From: Astragalus membranaceus | Lineage: Eukaryota > Streptophyta > Magnoliopsida > Fabales > Fabaceae | Assembly (NCBI GenBank): GCA_039519185.1 | Contig: CM076849.1 | Coordinates: 79,033,621-79,097,620, forward strand | Length of the DNA stretch: 64,000 nt | Direction of reading: 5' to 3' | In this document: piece after piece, positions 31,331 to 42,576 of the stretch | How the letters are laid out: every line of letters begins with the position of its first letter | How positions within the stretch are numbered: position 1 is the stretch's first letter | The notes under the pieces: generated by a model | Databases searched by the model: none | What the model was told of the DNA's origin: nothing | Seen by the model: the letters and a program-made list of their open reading frames with translations, nothing else | Translations under genes and position numbers: made by a program

Positions 31331-31593
31331 AGGGTAGGCATGAGATATCTCCAACATTGTTAGGTTGTTGGACTCCCTAAAAGGGATGAACTTTGTTTTA
31401 ATATAATATTTAATTAATATATAATAATAAGGCCCACTTTTAACAACTTATTAAAATAATCAAATTACACCATTAGTAGTTCTCTTAACAACTTATTAAA
31501 ACAGGTGCCTTTTAGCATACCGGCATCTGACAATTTTGGTTTGGTAGACAAAATACCTTGTTAGACGTTGGTATAATATAAATACATTCAGGG

Positions 31594-31610
31594 GTCACGA
31601 TTTACGACTT
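31594..31610. repeat. LINE-1 target-site duplication, left copy
   Basis: The 17 bp GTCACGATTTACGACTT is repeated at 36058-36074. The uninserted site is at 60203-60219 in unit B. From 31380 to 31594 I see AT-rich flank of the RING gene without features. Confidence 0.93.
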
Positions 31611-31670
31611 TTTTTTTATAAGTCAAAGTTTTATTATAATAGAGAGGGCACTAGGGGTGCCTCAACCCGA

Positions 31671-34445
31671 TTACAATGAGAGTGCTCGGTCCATACAACT
31701 AAGTGGATTGTTGTTCCACTCCTCAACATCTAGTGTAATTTGGTTTCCCACTTTAAAAGCTACCCACCCCCAAGATAAACCTTTTACATGATTGAACATT
31801 TGTACTACATTAGGTACTCCCCCTCTAAAAATAACTCTATTCCGATTGATCCAAATTATCCACACAACAGCCACCCACACCAAGAAGCTTATCTTCCTGT
31901 TTTTCTTTCCACCCACAGTGATCCTATTGTGCCACAAATGCTCCCAAGTTCCACTACATTTCACTTCTGGAAATCCAAGCCAATTAAACACCATTTCCCA
32001 TAGTTGGGCCGAGACTGTACAGCAACAAAACAGATGTGCAGAGGTTTCGTTACTGCTGAAACATAACACGCAACTAGTATTAAAGTTGCTGTCAATAATC
32101 CCGCGTTGCACTAGCAAATTCCTTGTAGGTAGTCGATCAATTAAAACCCTCCAACCGTGCACCAAAAACTTCGAAGGCGCGGCTGTGTACCAGTATTTTT
32201 TCAACAAGTTTTGTTCCGTGTGTGACAGAATATCAGCATCAGTATAGCACATAAGTCTACAGTATGCAGATTTTACTGTATAATTTTGTACTGTTGAAAT
32301 CGACCAGTACCACCTATCCTCCCGATCTCTATCCAAGCAAATAGACTGCAATATATCCTTCAGCTCTCCAGCCTGCTCTGCGACTTCTTCCAGAAGCGGC
32401 GTCTGCCACTCAAGCTTCCATGTCCAGCCGTCCCTTCCCCATTCACCATGAGCAGCAACCGATCCCTCCTTCAGTTCTGCTATTGCATACAGCTGTGGAT
32501 AAAGCTCCTCAAACGTTGTCGGACTACACCACCGGTCTTTCCAAAACCTTGCCTTATCACCTTTTCCTACTTTAATCTTTGCCATATCCTTAAACCAACT
32601 ATTTGCTTCCGGTGGACCTTTATCAATTGATTGTAAATCTTTCCACCATACCGATTGTTGAGGTTGATTCAATATCCCTTCACTACCATACAAAAAATCT
32701 AGCAACCCTTTCCACAAATTATCTTGTTCTACTAGCATTCTCCACTTCCATTTACCTATAAGGGCTAAGTTGAAAGCTTCCATGTCTCTAATGCCGAGGC
32801 CCCCTTTTTCCTTTGGCAAGCAAATTCTACTCCACCTTACCCATGCCATCTTTCTAACCTCTTCATTACCTCCCCATAGGAAATTCCTTTGTAATTGCAC
32901 CATTTCTTTGACTACTTTCTTTGGAGCCTTAAAGAAAGAAAAATAATAAAGAGGAAGGCTAGCGAGTACCGAGTTAATTAAAGTTACTCTCCCTCCAATA
33001 GATAGTTGTCTACTCCTCCATGTAGATAGCTTGCTCTTCATTTTTTCAATCACCGGTCTCCAAGTACTACTTACTCTAGGATAGGCCCCCACCGGTACCC
33101 CTAAGAACTTAAAAGGCCTGTTCCCCGTGTTGCAATATAAGAATCTTGCCCCTATGTTTAATTCCCCCTCCTCCATACTAATACCAATCAAACAACTTTT
33201 GTGGAAGTTCACACGAAGCCCCGAGACTAATTCAAATATCCTCATAATCGCTTTTAGACACCACAAGTTCTCCTTAGACTTTGACCCCATGAACAAAGTG
33301 TCATCCGCAAATTGAAGAACCGAAAACGATAATCCCTCTCTTACCGAAAAAGCCTCAAAGTAACCTTGATCAACACAACTCTTCACTAATCCCGATAGCC
33401 CTTCCGCAACCATTAGGAATAAGAATGGAGCCAAGGGGTCCCCTTGCCTCAAGCCACGCTCCATAATAAATTCACCCGATGGACTTCCGTTCACCAAGAC
33501 CGACACATTCCCCGTAAATATACACGCTTTCATCCAAGATATCCATGTCTCGCCCAACCCTATTCTTCTCATCATATATTCCAAAAAACTCCAAGCCACC
33601 GAATCATACGCCTTTTCAAAGTCTACCTTAAAAAGCATTAAAGGCTTCTTCTTCTTTTTTGCATAATTGATTACCTCATTAGCCACCAACACACCATCTA
33701 GAATTTGTCTTTCATGTAAAAACGCTGTTTGTGTTTCCGAGATCACCCCAGGTAACACCTCCTTTAGCCTCCTAGCCAACACCTTTGAAATGATCTTGTA
33801 CATACACCCTATAAGTGAAATAGGCCGAAAGTCTCCAAGTTCTTGTGGATTCTTCTTCTTACCAATTAATGCTACGAAGGATGAAGTGAAAGCTTTAGGT
33901 AATCTAGCATTTGTGTGGAATTGATTCATGACTCCCATTACTTCCTCTTTTATTATACTCCAGAAAGACTTGACAAAGTGAAAGTTGAACCCGTCGGGTC
34001 CCGGACTCTTATTCCCTTCACAACTCCATATAGCTTCTTCTACGTCCTCTATTGTGAATGGAGCGATCAATTTTTGGGCCTCGCCTAGGGAAATGCTCTT
34101 AAAACCGATGCCATCGAGTGTCGGCCTTCTAAGCAAGGCCTCCTTGTATTGTATTTGGAAGTGCCTTTTAACTTCCTCTTTTATCTCCGCCACTTCTTGC
34201 AACCATTCATCACCAACCTTTAGCATCTCAATTTGATTTCTTCTCAACCTTGTTTTTATAGCTTGGTGGAAAAATTTTGTATTCCCGTCCCCTTGTTGAA
34301 TCCAATCCACCCTAGCTTTTTGTGCCAAAATAGACTCTTTGTGATGCAATTCATTCCAAAATTCCGAGTTCAAAGCCTTCCACTTCTCTTCGTCCCACCC
34401 TTCGTCATTACCCCCCTCTTGCTCCATTAGATTCATGTGCTTCAC
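31671..34445 (-). CDS. LINE-1 reverse transcriptase part of ORF2
   Basis: A 924-residue open frame. It includes KSPGPDGFNFHFVKSFW, FRPISLIGCMYKIISKVLA, QILDGVLVANE, FKVDFEKAYDSVAW, the GLRQGDPLAPFLFL motif and the catalytic FADDT (SVLQFADDTLFMG). It is followed by an RVT-type zinc-binding region near the C-terminus (KYWYTAAPSKFLVHGWRVLI, C-x2-C, H). It reverse-transcribes the LINE RNA at the nicked target. The frame is uninterrupted, but it is separated from the endonuclease by one in-frame TAA near 34475. The ATG at 34445 is only the first after that stop, not the natural start. Confidence 0.92.
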   Translation of the reverse strand: MKHMNLMEQEGGNDEGWDEEKWKALNSEFWNELHHKESILAQKARVDWIQQGDGNTKFFHQAIKTRLRRNQIEMLKVGDEWLQEVAEIKEEVKRHFQIQYKEALLRRPTLDGIGFKSISLGEAQKLIAPFTIEDVEEAIWSCEGNKSPGPDGFNFHFVKSFWSIIKEEVMGVMNQFHTNARLPKAFTSSFVALIGKKKNPQELGDFRPISLIGCMYKIISKVLARRLKEVLPGVISETQTAFLHERQILDGVLVANEVINYAKKKKKPLMLFKVDFEKAYDSVAWSFLEYMMRRIGLGETWISWMKACIFTGNVSVLVNGSPSGEFIMERGLRQGDPLAPFLFLMVAEGLSGLVKSCVDQGYFEAFSVREGLSFSVLQFADDTLFMGSKSKENLWCLKAIMRIFELVSGLRVNFHKSCLIGISMEEGELNIGARFLYCNTGNRPFKFLGVPVGAYPRVSSTWRPVIEKMKSKLSTWRSRQLSIGGRVTLINSVLASLPLYYFSFFKAPKKVVKEMVQLQRNFLWGGNEEVRKMAWVRWSRICLPKEKGGLGIRDMEAFNLALIGKWKWRMLVEQDNLWKGLLDFLYGSEGILNQPQQSVWWKDLQSIDKGPPEANSWFKDMAKIKVGKGDKARFWKDRWCSPTTFEELYPQLYAIAELKEGSVAAHGEWGRDGWTWKLEWQTPLLEEVAEQAGELKDILQSICLDRDREDRWYWSISTVQNYTVKSAYCRLMCYTDADILSHTEQNLLKKYWYTAAPSKFLVHGWRVLIDRLPTRNLLVQRGIIDSNFNTSCVLCFSSNETSAHLFCCCTVSAQLWEMVFNWLGFPEVKCSGTWEHLWHNRITVGGKKNRKISFLVWVAVVWIIWINRNRVIFRGGVPNVVQMFNHVKGLSWGWVAFKVGNQITLDVEEWNNNPLSCMDRALSL

Positions 34446-34475
34446 AATTTCTTCAATTTTAAGCTCTTTTATCCC

Positions 34476-35356
34476 TTAAACCTCCTTGTTCCACACTTTC
34501 AATCTATCTTTTAGAAACTTAAGCTTCTCCTTCACAATATGCACCATCCAGCCCTCAACCTCTAATTCCTTCCATTTCTCTTCTATAAACCTCTTCCCTT
34601 CTTGATGCTTGAGCCATCCATTGAAGAACCTAAAAGGTTTGGGTCCCCAATTCTTCTTAGAGGACAAGAGCCATACCGGGCAATGATCCGATATATCCCT
34701 TTCCCCTATCCATTGTGCTTTTATTCCCCATTCATCGATCAATTCTTGAGACAATAAAACTCTATCAATCCTGCTCGCCGCCGGGCCATTAGGTTGAAAC
34801 CATGTGTACTTCTTTCCCAAACAAACCGGTTCCACCACTCCAATTTCTTCTAGAAAAAACTTAAAATCTTGACTCTCTCTCGCACTAAATCTCAAATTTA
34901 TTCCCCTCCTCTCACCCCTTCTCAAAACCGAATTAAAGTCCCCCCTATAACCCAAACCCCATCACTCAGCCTCACCTTTTCCCTAATTAGTCGTGCCCAC
35001 ATATCCCTCTTACTTCTTGCTGAACAACCAGAGTAAATGTTCACGAAATAACACACCCTATTATCTAACTGAGCCACAATACCCACGAAGCCGGACTGGG
35101 AGAAAGAAGAAAGAACATTGAGTAAGCCTTTACGCCATAAAGTTAGAATTCCACCTGACATACCACTGGATGGTAAAACACGCCATTCCACATCATCACC
35201 TCCCCATAAATTCCTTACCACACGATCGTCCATCACTTCCTTTTTTGTTTCTTGGATAAAGCACACATCAAATTTTTCTCTAATAATGAGGTTTCTAACC
35301 CGCCTCTGCTTGGCATTACTGCCAATCCCTCGGATGTTAAGGGATACAATCTTCAT
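34476..35356 (-). pseudogene. LINE-1 endonuclease part of ORF2, frameshifted
   Basis: Starts MKIVSLNIRGIG at 35356. It shows the AP-like endonuclease motifs in order: FIQETK, SGGILTLW, VNIYSG, then after a frameshift near 34930-34955 GDFNSV, ASRIDRVL and the catalytic SDH in DISDHCPVW. It nicks DNA to start target-primed reverse transcription. The frameshift and the downstream TAA make it inactive as one protein, although the residues themselves are preserved. Confidence 0.88.
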
Positions 35357-36044
35357 TTAGAACCATCGAGGGTCACCTTCTTCTTTTTTGCCATCTTATC
35401 CCTGGTTTCCATTTCTTTAATTTTCTCTATGAAGGATTGGTCATTTGCATTACCATTGACCCCTAATTTCTTAGCAAGAAGCCAAATCTTTTCTTCCTTT
35501 GTCATACTTTGATCAGCCCAAAAAGACTTAGAGTGTGACATATCTAGCCCTGAACTTGAAGATGTCCCTTCTTCCAATCTAGAGCATGACGAATTTCCAA
35601 GTGGAGGGTCCAAAACAATGATAGGTTGGGATTCAAAAGGAGCATGAGAGATTAAGGGTAGATTGGGGAGGTCCACGGTTAGAGGTAAGGCTGGGGTGTC
35701 ACTAAAAGTAGAAGGCTGAGAAAGAGGTAAGGGAGAGGGATTTGGTTGAGGAGGGGCGAGGGTGGCGAAGGAGGCGAATCAACAAAATTTATAGGTGAGG
35801 CTGAGGTGTTGGAGCGAGAAGGAGAACAAGGCGAGGGGGATTCAGAGTTGGGCTTAGGAGATTCGCTGGGAGAGGGAAAAGGCTGAGCACATGTTTGGAT
35901 AGAATCATCATTTGGACCCTCCACAAATGGGCCAAGACCAAGCTTCACGCAATTTACTGGGTGTGGAGAAGGGAAAGAAAAGGATTTATTACTGATACCA
36001 TCTCCCACAGTAATATTAGGAGAGTTTCTGTTCCCCTGCAACAA
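35353..36044 (-). pseudogene. LINE-1 ORF1 remnant
   Basis: Two short minus-strand frames lie here. One is Pro/Ser-rich (35679-36044). The other (35353-35676) ends KKKKVTLDGSK and overlaps the endonuclease start by a few bases. They correspond in position to the end of ORF1. No RNA-binding motif is visible and the 5' end is cut at 36057. Confidence 0.6.
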
Positions 36045-36211
36045 ACATTAGATTCAAGTCACGATTTACGACTTGCTATACCACTTCCTTTTGTTTGCTT
36101 TTTAAGGTTTTCATTATTTGCATGTTTGGCTCTAATGTTTGTTGAAAATTATTTTTGTGTTTTTACAGTTATTATAATAAAAACATTTAAATGAAATTTT
36201 TTCACCCAATA

Positions 36212-36239
36212 GTTAAACTACAGTTTTACTGTAGTTAAC
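36212..36239. repeat. Short inverted repeat
   Basis: GTTAAACTACAGT and ACTGTAGTTAAC flank a TTT loop, with one unpaired T. The same hairpin is kept in unit B at about 60356-60382. Confidence 0.7.
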
Positions 36240-36291
36240 AAAAATTGTGTTTTTCATTTCCAAAAAACAACAAACATTGTTTTCTTCGTTC

Positions 36292-36292
<1 letters not shown>

Positions 36293-36322
<30 letters not shown>

Positions 36323-36691
36323 CTTCTTCTTCTTCTTCTTCTTCTTCTTCTTCTTCTTCTTCTTCTTCTTCTTCTTCTTCTTCTTCTTCTTCTTCTTCTT
36401 CTTCTTCTTCTTCTTCTTCTTCTTCTTCTTCTTCTTCTTCTTCTTCTTCTTCTTCTTCTTCTTCTTCTTCTTCTTCTTCTTCTTCTTCTTCTTCTTCTTC
36501 TTCTTCTTCTTCTTCTTCTTCTTCTTCTTCTTCTTCTTCTTCTTCTTCTTCTTCTTCTTCTTCTTCTTCTTCTTCTTCTTCTTCTTCTTCTTCTTCTTCT
36601 TCTTCTTCTTCTTCTTCTTCTTCTTCTTCTTCTTCTTCTTCTTCTTCTTCTTCTTCTTCTTCTTCTTCTTCTTCTTCTTCTTCTTCTTCTT

Positions 36692-36720
<29 letters not shown>
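36293..36720 (+). repeat. Expanded CTT/GAA microsatellite, unit A
   Basis: About 143 uninterrupted CTT units over 428 bp. Unit B has only about 30 units at the same place (60422-60511). Poly-Leu, poly-Ser and poly-Arg ORFs here are artefacts of the repeat. It lies about 260 bp upstream of the B3-domain exon 1. Confidence 0.97.
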
Positions 36721-36722
<2 letters not shown>

Positions 36723-36983
36723 TTATTATGTGTTTTTTCTTCTTCTCATGTATTTTACAGAAATGCCTACATTGTTGGTTGAATCGAAACCCTAATCCCC
36801 AATGTTGCAGCATTCAATCCTAACCGCCTCCATTTTTTAATCGAAACCCTAACCCCCCATTTTTGCTTTTCTTCTAAAATAGACATTTCCAGATGTTTTT
36901 CTCTATTTTTTGACTATTAAGAACGACTTATAACGAATGAAGATTGACCTATTTTGTTCCTTGTATCAAACCTTTCACTTATC

Positions 36984-37748
36984 ATGGCCAATATGGAAAC
37001 TGAAATGACAAGTTTTTTGGTTCGCGATCACTATCCTCGTGGGAAAACTATTGTAAGTGCAGTTTTAATTCATTGTAGTTTTAATTGATCTAGTCTTACT
37101 TCAATGATCCAAAATATTCACCATATATGTAGCAAATTATTGTTTATTGATTGAAATTACACTTTGTGCAGAGGCTTCCACCTAGTTTCATAGAGAAGTG
37201 GGGTGCATCAGTCTATGTTGAGAGACACAACGATGATATCTGGTTTGGAAAAACATGGAGTCAGTTTAAACTTATCCACAACATTAGGTTTCGTGATTCA
37301 ATATACTTTAAATACAAAGAAGAAAATGTATTTAAAGTTGTAGTGTTTGGTTTGAATGGATTGGAAAAGCAAAGTAAGAAGCAGAAAAAGAGTAAGATGC
37401 CTGTGCACTTTTGCAAGCAATTAGTGACAAGGGGGTTTGCCTCAAAAATGGTAAGTTTTCTTGTTAAAATACAAATTGAAGTACAACATGGTTTTCTTGT
37501 TAAAATGCATGATATATAGAGTGATTAAATACTAATTGGAGTTACAAGCATGCTTTAATTTGAAGTTCACAAACCCTTTGAAATTTTACTATTTCATTTA
37601 TCTAATGCTTTGTAAAATTGAATGTGTATTAGGTTGTGCCAGATGAGTTCACTGCTTCCTTTGGAAGACATATACAAAATCTGCTTACTTTAGTTGGATT
37701 TGATAAAGTGGATCACATTCTGTTGAACATAGATGAACCAAGGTATTC
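36984..37748 (+). pseudogene. B3-domain (REM-like) protein fragment, unit A
   Basis: Three exons with good splice sites: 36984-37052 (MANMETEMTSFLVRDHYPRG...), 37172-37450 and 37633 to about 37748. Exon 2 reads RLPPSFIEKWGASVYVERHN, then DIWFGKTWSQFKL and FKYKEENVFKVVVFGLNG, which fits a B3 DNA-binding fold of the REM type: xLPPxF at the start, W...F in the middle, FxY...FxVxxF at the end. Exon 3 (VVPDEFTASFGRHI) may open a second B3 domain but runs into the antisense FAR1-like sequence, so the C-terminus is lost. Unit B holds the same fragment without exon 1. It is probably non-functional; family assignment is moderately sure. Confidence 0.65.
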
Positions 37749-37859
37749 AAAGAGGATCACATTCTGTTGTAAGCCCCCATGTTCATTAGCAAACGCCTCC
37801 CAACCTTCTCCCATTATCATTCCCCCCCCACCCCCCACCCCCCCCCCACGAATATTTAC

Positions 37860-38520
37860 ACTGACAGTTCCCTCGTTACTAGTGAGTGAGATTAGGTTAA
37901 GTGGATTAGTAATAGTTTCCCACATACGCATACAATTCATCAACATGGACTCGACATTTGGCCTGACATCCACATCTAGTATCAGGTTTTGCTCTTCGGA
38001 TTTTACCCTCTCTATCATAGTGTTTTTGTTTCCTGTGACCTTCCTTGTGGCTTACAAATGTTTGCGGAGTAATTTAACGTCTAGAATTCCTCATCACCCT
38101 ACATTTTCTAGCAGAAAAACCTTTTATGCTCCCATACTAGTTGTAGAACATAAAGGCATCACCCATATCTGGAAAATGAAACTTAGTAAAATACTCTACT
38201 GAATTCAAATCTGTCATATTTACTTTAGTCAAATCCTCCTCACTGTTAATAGTTGTTTCGTCATCAAACTTAAATCCATCATGAGTGTTTTCATTGATAT
38301 TCAACTCATCTTCAATTGACATATTTTCAGAATCATCAAAATCTGACATATCTTCCGAATCCTAAACATTTAACATAGGTTCCTTCAAAATTTATTTCAA
38401 CTAAAACAACAACTCATAAAAATATTGCAAATTTTATAACTTTTACAAAATACCTGTGTTTTGTTGCCTTCGAAATTTTCAGCCGTCGAGTCTTCATTAA
38501 CCATCTTGATTCTTTTTGCC
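37860..38520 (-). pseudogene. FAR1-like (FHY3/FAR1 family) N-terminal pseudogene, unit A
   Basis: Exon 1 (about 38452-38505, MVNEDSTAENFEGNKTQ) and exon 2 (from about 38359 down) encode an acidic leader. A FAR1 DNA-binding region follows, with FHFPDMGDAFMFYN, a stop, YGSIKGFSARKCRV, SHKEGHRKQKHYD, and the Cys/His zinc part TRCGCQAKCRVHVDE. FAR1-family proteins derive from MULE transposases and act as light-signalling transcription factors. In-frame stops follow FMFYN, NSRR and GNYY. The transposase core and SWIM finger are missing. It ends in a C-run near 37845 and is antisense to the B3 fragment. Unit B has the same pseudogene with the same first stop. Confidence 0.75.
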
Positions 38521-38949
38521 AAAATGAATTCTTCAAAGTCAAATACTGCATTACACCAAGTTTTGACAACAACACATGAGAAATATGGTTTTTAAATTGT
38601 TCAACAAGACCACACACATACTTTATGAAACCTAAATTATAATGAAATGCTACACAAATAGAAGTGAGGACCGAGCAACAGATTAAGCATCATAAACACA
38701 ACAGATTTATCAATAATTTCAAACTACAAAAATAGTTATTTTCAAATCCAAATCATCTAGGTAGCATCATAAACACAACATATTTATCATTAATTTCAAA
38801 TCCGAATCATCAATAGTTTGAATTGAGGACTAACAACTTAGATCTATTCTAACATATTCGATTTGACCTAAAGGACATAGTGATTTCGTACCAGTTTCGA
38901 ACTTAGGGTAAATAAACGGCACAACGATTTCATACCTTTCACCGTCTTC

Positions 38950-39240
38950 CACTACAAGAAAATCGACGATTTCCGACGGCATTTTTCGTCGCAAATGCAG
39001 CGATTTTCGTCGCAAATTGACGTTTCCGACGAAATTTCCGACGGACAAAAAGCCGTCGCAAAATCGCTCGTCGCAAATCGTTTCCGACGGATTTTTTCGT
39101 CGCAAATGACTCTGTCGCAAATTCGTCGCAAATTTTCATCGCAAATTCGTCGCAAATCCGTCACAACTGTTCGTCGCAAATTCGTCGCAAAAACCATTTC
39201 CGACGAAAATTTCCGTCGGAAATCCGTCGGAAATTTTAAA
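38950..39240 (+). mobile_element. CACTA-3 left end and subterminal repeats
   Basis: CACTACAAGAAAATCG starts at 38950 after GTCTTC. Tandem TTTCCGACGGA and TTCGTCGCAAAT motifs in both orientations fill the next 290 bp. In unit B the matching sequence (62424-62450) continues without a break, so this is an insertion. I did not find the right terminus in the window; the region up to 43480 carries captured gene pieces, so the element may be truncated there. The expected duplication is TTC. Confidence 0.88.
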
Positions 39241-39948
39241 AAACAAAAAATAAAAAAAAATAAAATCTTCTGGTAACTTATTCATAATAAGTAACAATTT
39301 GGTAACTTATTGATAATAACTAACAATCTAAATTTGACAGAACTATAAACTATCAAATCCAACAATTTATAAAAGACACAACAATCAACAACACATATAT
39401 CATCAAATTTTCATAAAAACTACGCATAAAACCTCTACAGCAAATTCCAAACAGAAACTAAAACTTTGCAATTTAGTAATATCCACTCTACACTTTCATC
39501 CACACATCAATCACCGTTTCAAGTCTTCAACTACATTATAAGCCATTAGATTATTGAGTTGCTAAACACCATATACCATTAGATTTCATTGAAAATTCAA
39601 ACAATAATACATGCTAAACACTAAACAAAGTTTTTGTGGTTGTTTTATTTAACTTATATACTAACTTCTCCAGCTCAGCTCAGCTCATCATCAGCAGCAG
39701 CACCAAATTCTGGGGGCTCACCTTTTGATTCTGTTTTGCCCAATCCTCAAAAATAAGCTTCAAAAAAACAACAAATGGTAAGTAAAAGAGAATCAACATA
39801 TGGTTAGTGAAGACATTGAATAAAAGAGAATCAACAAATGGTGCATCTCAACAAAAAAAAAACTTACAACAAATCCAGAAAGTTTCAAAAAATAAAAATA
39901 AAAATTGAGTGAGCTTTATGTTTTTAGGAGATCTTACCTGCATTCTCA
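39241..39948. other. AT-rich segment of CACTA-3 with one unidentified exon-like piece
   Basis: Mostly AT-rich and featureless. At about 39690-39765 a minus-strand reading LIFEDWAKQNQK and, in another frame, PPEFGAAADDEL looks coding, next to a GT-like edge. I do not recognise it; it could be a third captured gene piece following the HDH exons on the same strand. Confidence 0.4.
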
Positions 39949-42468
39949 ATAAAACTTTCCCACTTCTCTGCATCCTTCACATTGATAATTAGATGCTCAG
40001 GTGCATATAAGTTTGAGAAAGTGATAGCCTGGAAAATGCAAAAGTAAATTTCACTTTCGAAACTTCAATACAGATGTTGAAGGATTCAGACTTGACAAGC
40101 TAGAGGAAAACTTAAGTATAAACTATTAACTGATTAAAAAAATATAACACGAAATAGAGTAGTGATTTAAGGCCAAATTTTAGATTCTTCCAAAGACAGT
40201 TAGGAATTCTGAGATATCAATAGAAAATCCTACATTCATGCTGCATAAATGTTAAAGAATAGTTATTTTTACATGTGCTTATTAGTTTATAGACACAGGG
40301 AGAGACATACAAAACAGAGTTAATCATTCCTATGTATATTTTTTACTTGATTTTCTCTAGCACTATAAACATCCCTGCACACAAGTACAATCGATGCCTG
40401 ACAGTGTTTCAGTGACTGCGGAGAAAATATTTTGTCTTTCTTTACCTTACTCTTATTATCTAATCTCCCTGCTTCAAGTGGTTACCACATAAACTTGGGC
40501 AAAAGGACAAACCTCAAGCATATCACGTGCATGCACAATAAAACTGTGGCTCAGTGCTTTAGAGGCAAACTCTCCTCTTGGAAGACTCTGGCACTGCTTG
40601 CTGAGCTCCTCCTGTATTGCATCCAGATCCACAGCATCTCCAGCAATCACAAGAACAACCTGACTACCAGGGCCATGCTCAGCCTGAAATTGTAAATTAT
40701 ATTCATAAATATTGGCAATGCACAATAAAGACATAAATAAGTCTAGGAATCAACTTTGTAATGTGTACAAAGAACAAAAAGCAGTAGAAATAACTCTTAT
40801 CACATGTCTGCCGAAAATATTATAACTTATTCATGTGTTAAAATTTGGAATCATAAAGAAGAAACTAGATAGAGAAGCTTATAAAATGATGTATGCAACT
40901 ATGCCTTACACTAGAGTATGAGTTTCGTATAGATAACAATTCTCATTGCGAATATGACTTGGTGAACAATGTTAGTAAAGCAAACAAAAGCATTTTAGAA
41001 CTCATTAAACCTGGGAAAGCAAATCGGCAGCTACATGAGAAGGAACTGCATGCTTGTCTGCAATGATCAAAACTTCAGATGGACCAGCCGGCATGTCAAT
41101 TGAAACCATGGCTTCACTGTTCTGCAAAAGATTTTGAAATAGAAAAGAGAAAAAGGCATTAAGATCCAAAGTATGAAATGCAATAGTGGATACAGATCTG
41201 TAGATTTTAATGTAAAAATAAATGTGCTTACTTGAAGTATCATTTTTGCAGCTGTGACGTATTGGTTTCCGGGGCCAAAAATCTTCTCAACCTTGGGACA
41301 AGTTTCTGTTCCCCAAGCCATTGCAGCTATAGCCTACAATGGAGAAGAATGACACAATAATCATTGTTTATATATTTTATAAAACAATGATACAAATTAA
41401 TAAAAGTAAAGGTAACTATTAGAATATTAGATTCAAATCCCAAAACCAGATAAGGGTTATATTATATAATCATGCTTCAAACCTGTGCTCCTCCAGCTTT
41501 GAGAATGTGAGTCACCCCAGCCTTCTTTGCACAATACAATACTTCCTGCAGGAAAACATTGGTCAGAAGGACGAAACGAAACTACATCATAATTACAATT
41601 TTCATACAATAAAGCCAAATAACCTTGCATGTCGAGCCATCCTGAGTTGGTGGATTCGCAAGAACAATAGTTCTACATCCTGCAATTTGTGCAGGCTGGT
41701 ATACAAAACAATTAACATTCAGCAATCAATATACGCAATAAAATTTTAGAACATTGAAGAAGATAAGTGCTAATGAAATATCTATTCAACTTACAACTAA
41801 AAGCATCAAAGCAGTTGAAGGTAATATAGCAGTTCCTCCTGGAACATAAAGACCCACGAAATTAATACTTCTTGCAACTCTCTTGCATTGGACTCCCTGA
41901 ATTTTCAGAAAACTCAAGACTCACATAAATAAGATATTATTGGGTAACTAATAGCGAACAAGGACAGAGGTATGGTAATCAGATGACATGAAATTATTGA
42001 CAAATGCATGAAAACAGATGAAAATTTAAAAGACTAATCAACAATGAGGAACCCTATGATCAGTTGATCACAACAACACGTAAACATAACCTATTGAGTT
42101 GATCTTTTTAGTATTATACTATTTTTCAACTAATCCTAGATAATGCTGCAAGCACCTACTTCTCAATAAGCAGAATCACAAAAGCATGTAATAACATACA
42201 CCTACTGCAATAGAAATACAATGACTTCTAGCCATTGAATAACAAATTTTTACTTATAATGGATAACAGTAAGCTTAAAATAAGTGACAATTCAGCCTTA
42301 AACTATTAATCCCCAGATTTGTCTATCAAAACCAGCCTAAAAGAGCAAGAATCAGCAGTGACATACTTTCATGTTCTCAACACTTCTCTCAGGTGACTTC
42401 TGAGCAGCATGGAATGCATAAATATTGCTGTACGCAACATCAAAAGCTTCCTTAATAGGTGGATCAAG
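39949..42468 (-). pseudogene. HDH: Histidinol dehydrogenase, captured internal exons
   Basis: Eight minus-strand exons with consensus splice sites cover the middle of the enzyme of the last histidine-synthesis steps. They are about 42367-42468 (LDPPIKEAFDVAYSNIYAFH), 41795-41896 (VGLYVPGGTAILPSTALML), 41624-41697 (PAQIAGCRTIVLANPPTQDG), 41485-41547 (KKAGVTHILKAGGAQ), 41233-41334 (MAWGTETCPKVEKIFGPGNQ), 41011-41121 (IDMPAGPSEVLIIADKHAVP), 40514-40683 (AEHGPGSQVVLVIAGDAVDL) and 39950-40031 (NLYAPEHLIINVKDAEKWES). The zinc-ligand segment SQAEHG and the catalytic Glu-His pair in APEHL are present, with no stops. The N-terminal plastid peptide and first exons, and the C-terminal part with further zinc ligands, are missing. 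It cannot be an active enzyme. Confidence 0.9.
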
Positions 42469-42576
42469 CTGTAAAAAGGGGGGAAAACAAGAATACAATA
42501 GAGCATTTATTCTTTGCAAACAAGAATACAATAGTATCCTAAGCACCTTAAGTACAATAGTATCCTAAGCACCTTA

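Larger units (their letters stand above)
31611..36057 (-). mobile_element. LINE-1: L1-type non-LTR retrotransposon, 5'-truncated
   Basis: It is bounded by a 17 bp target duplication. The poly-A tail end appears as a T-run at 31609-31618. The 4447 bp insert contains a remnant of the first ORF region (about 35353-36044), an endonuclease domain (34476-35356) and a reverse transcriptase ORF (31671-34445). It is on the minus strand. Full-length L1-type elements of plants usually also carry a complete ORF1 with a zinc knuckle, which is absent here, so insertion was 5'-truncated. Confidence 0.93.

Noticed and set aside
31165..31380. Plus-strand ORF of 71 residues opposite the RING-H2 leader, also at 59779-59994
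   Set aside because: It is the antisense of the leader and TATA region of the RING-H2 genes and is interrupted in copy C.
36245..36823. Long ORFs of poly-Leu, poly-Ser and poly-Arg
   Set aside because: They are the CTT/GAA microsatellite read in different frames, with no conserved protein content.
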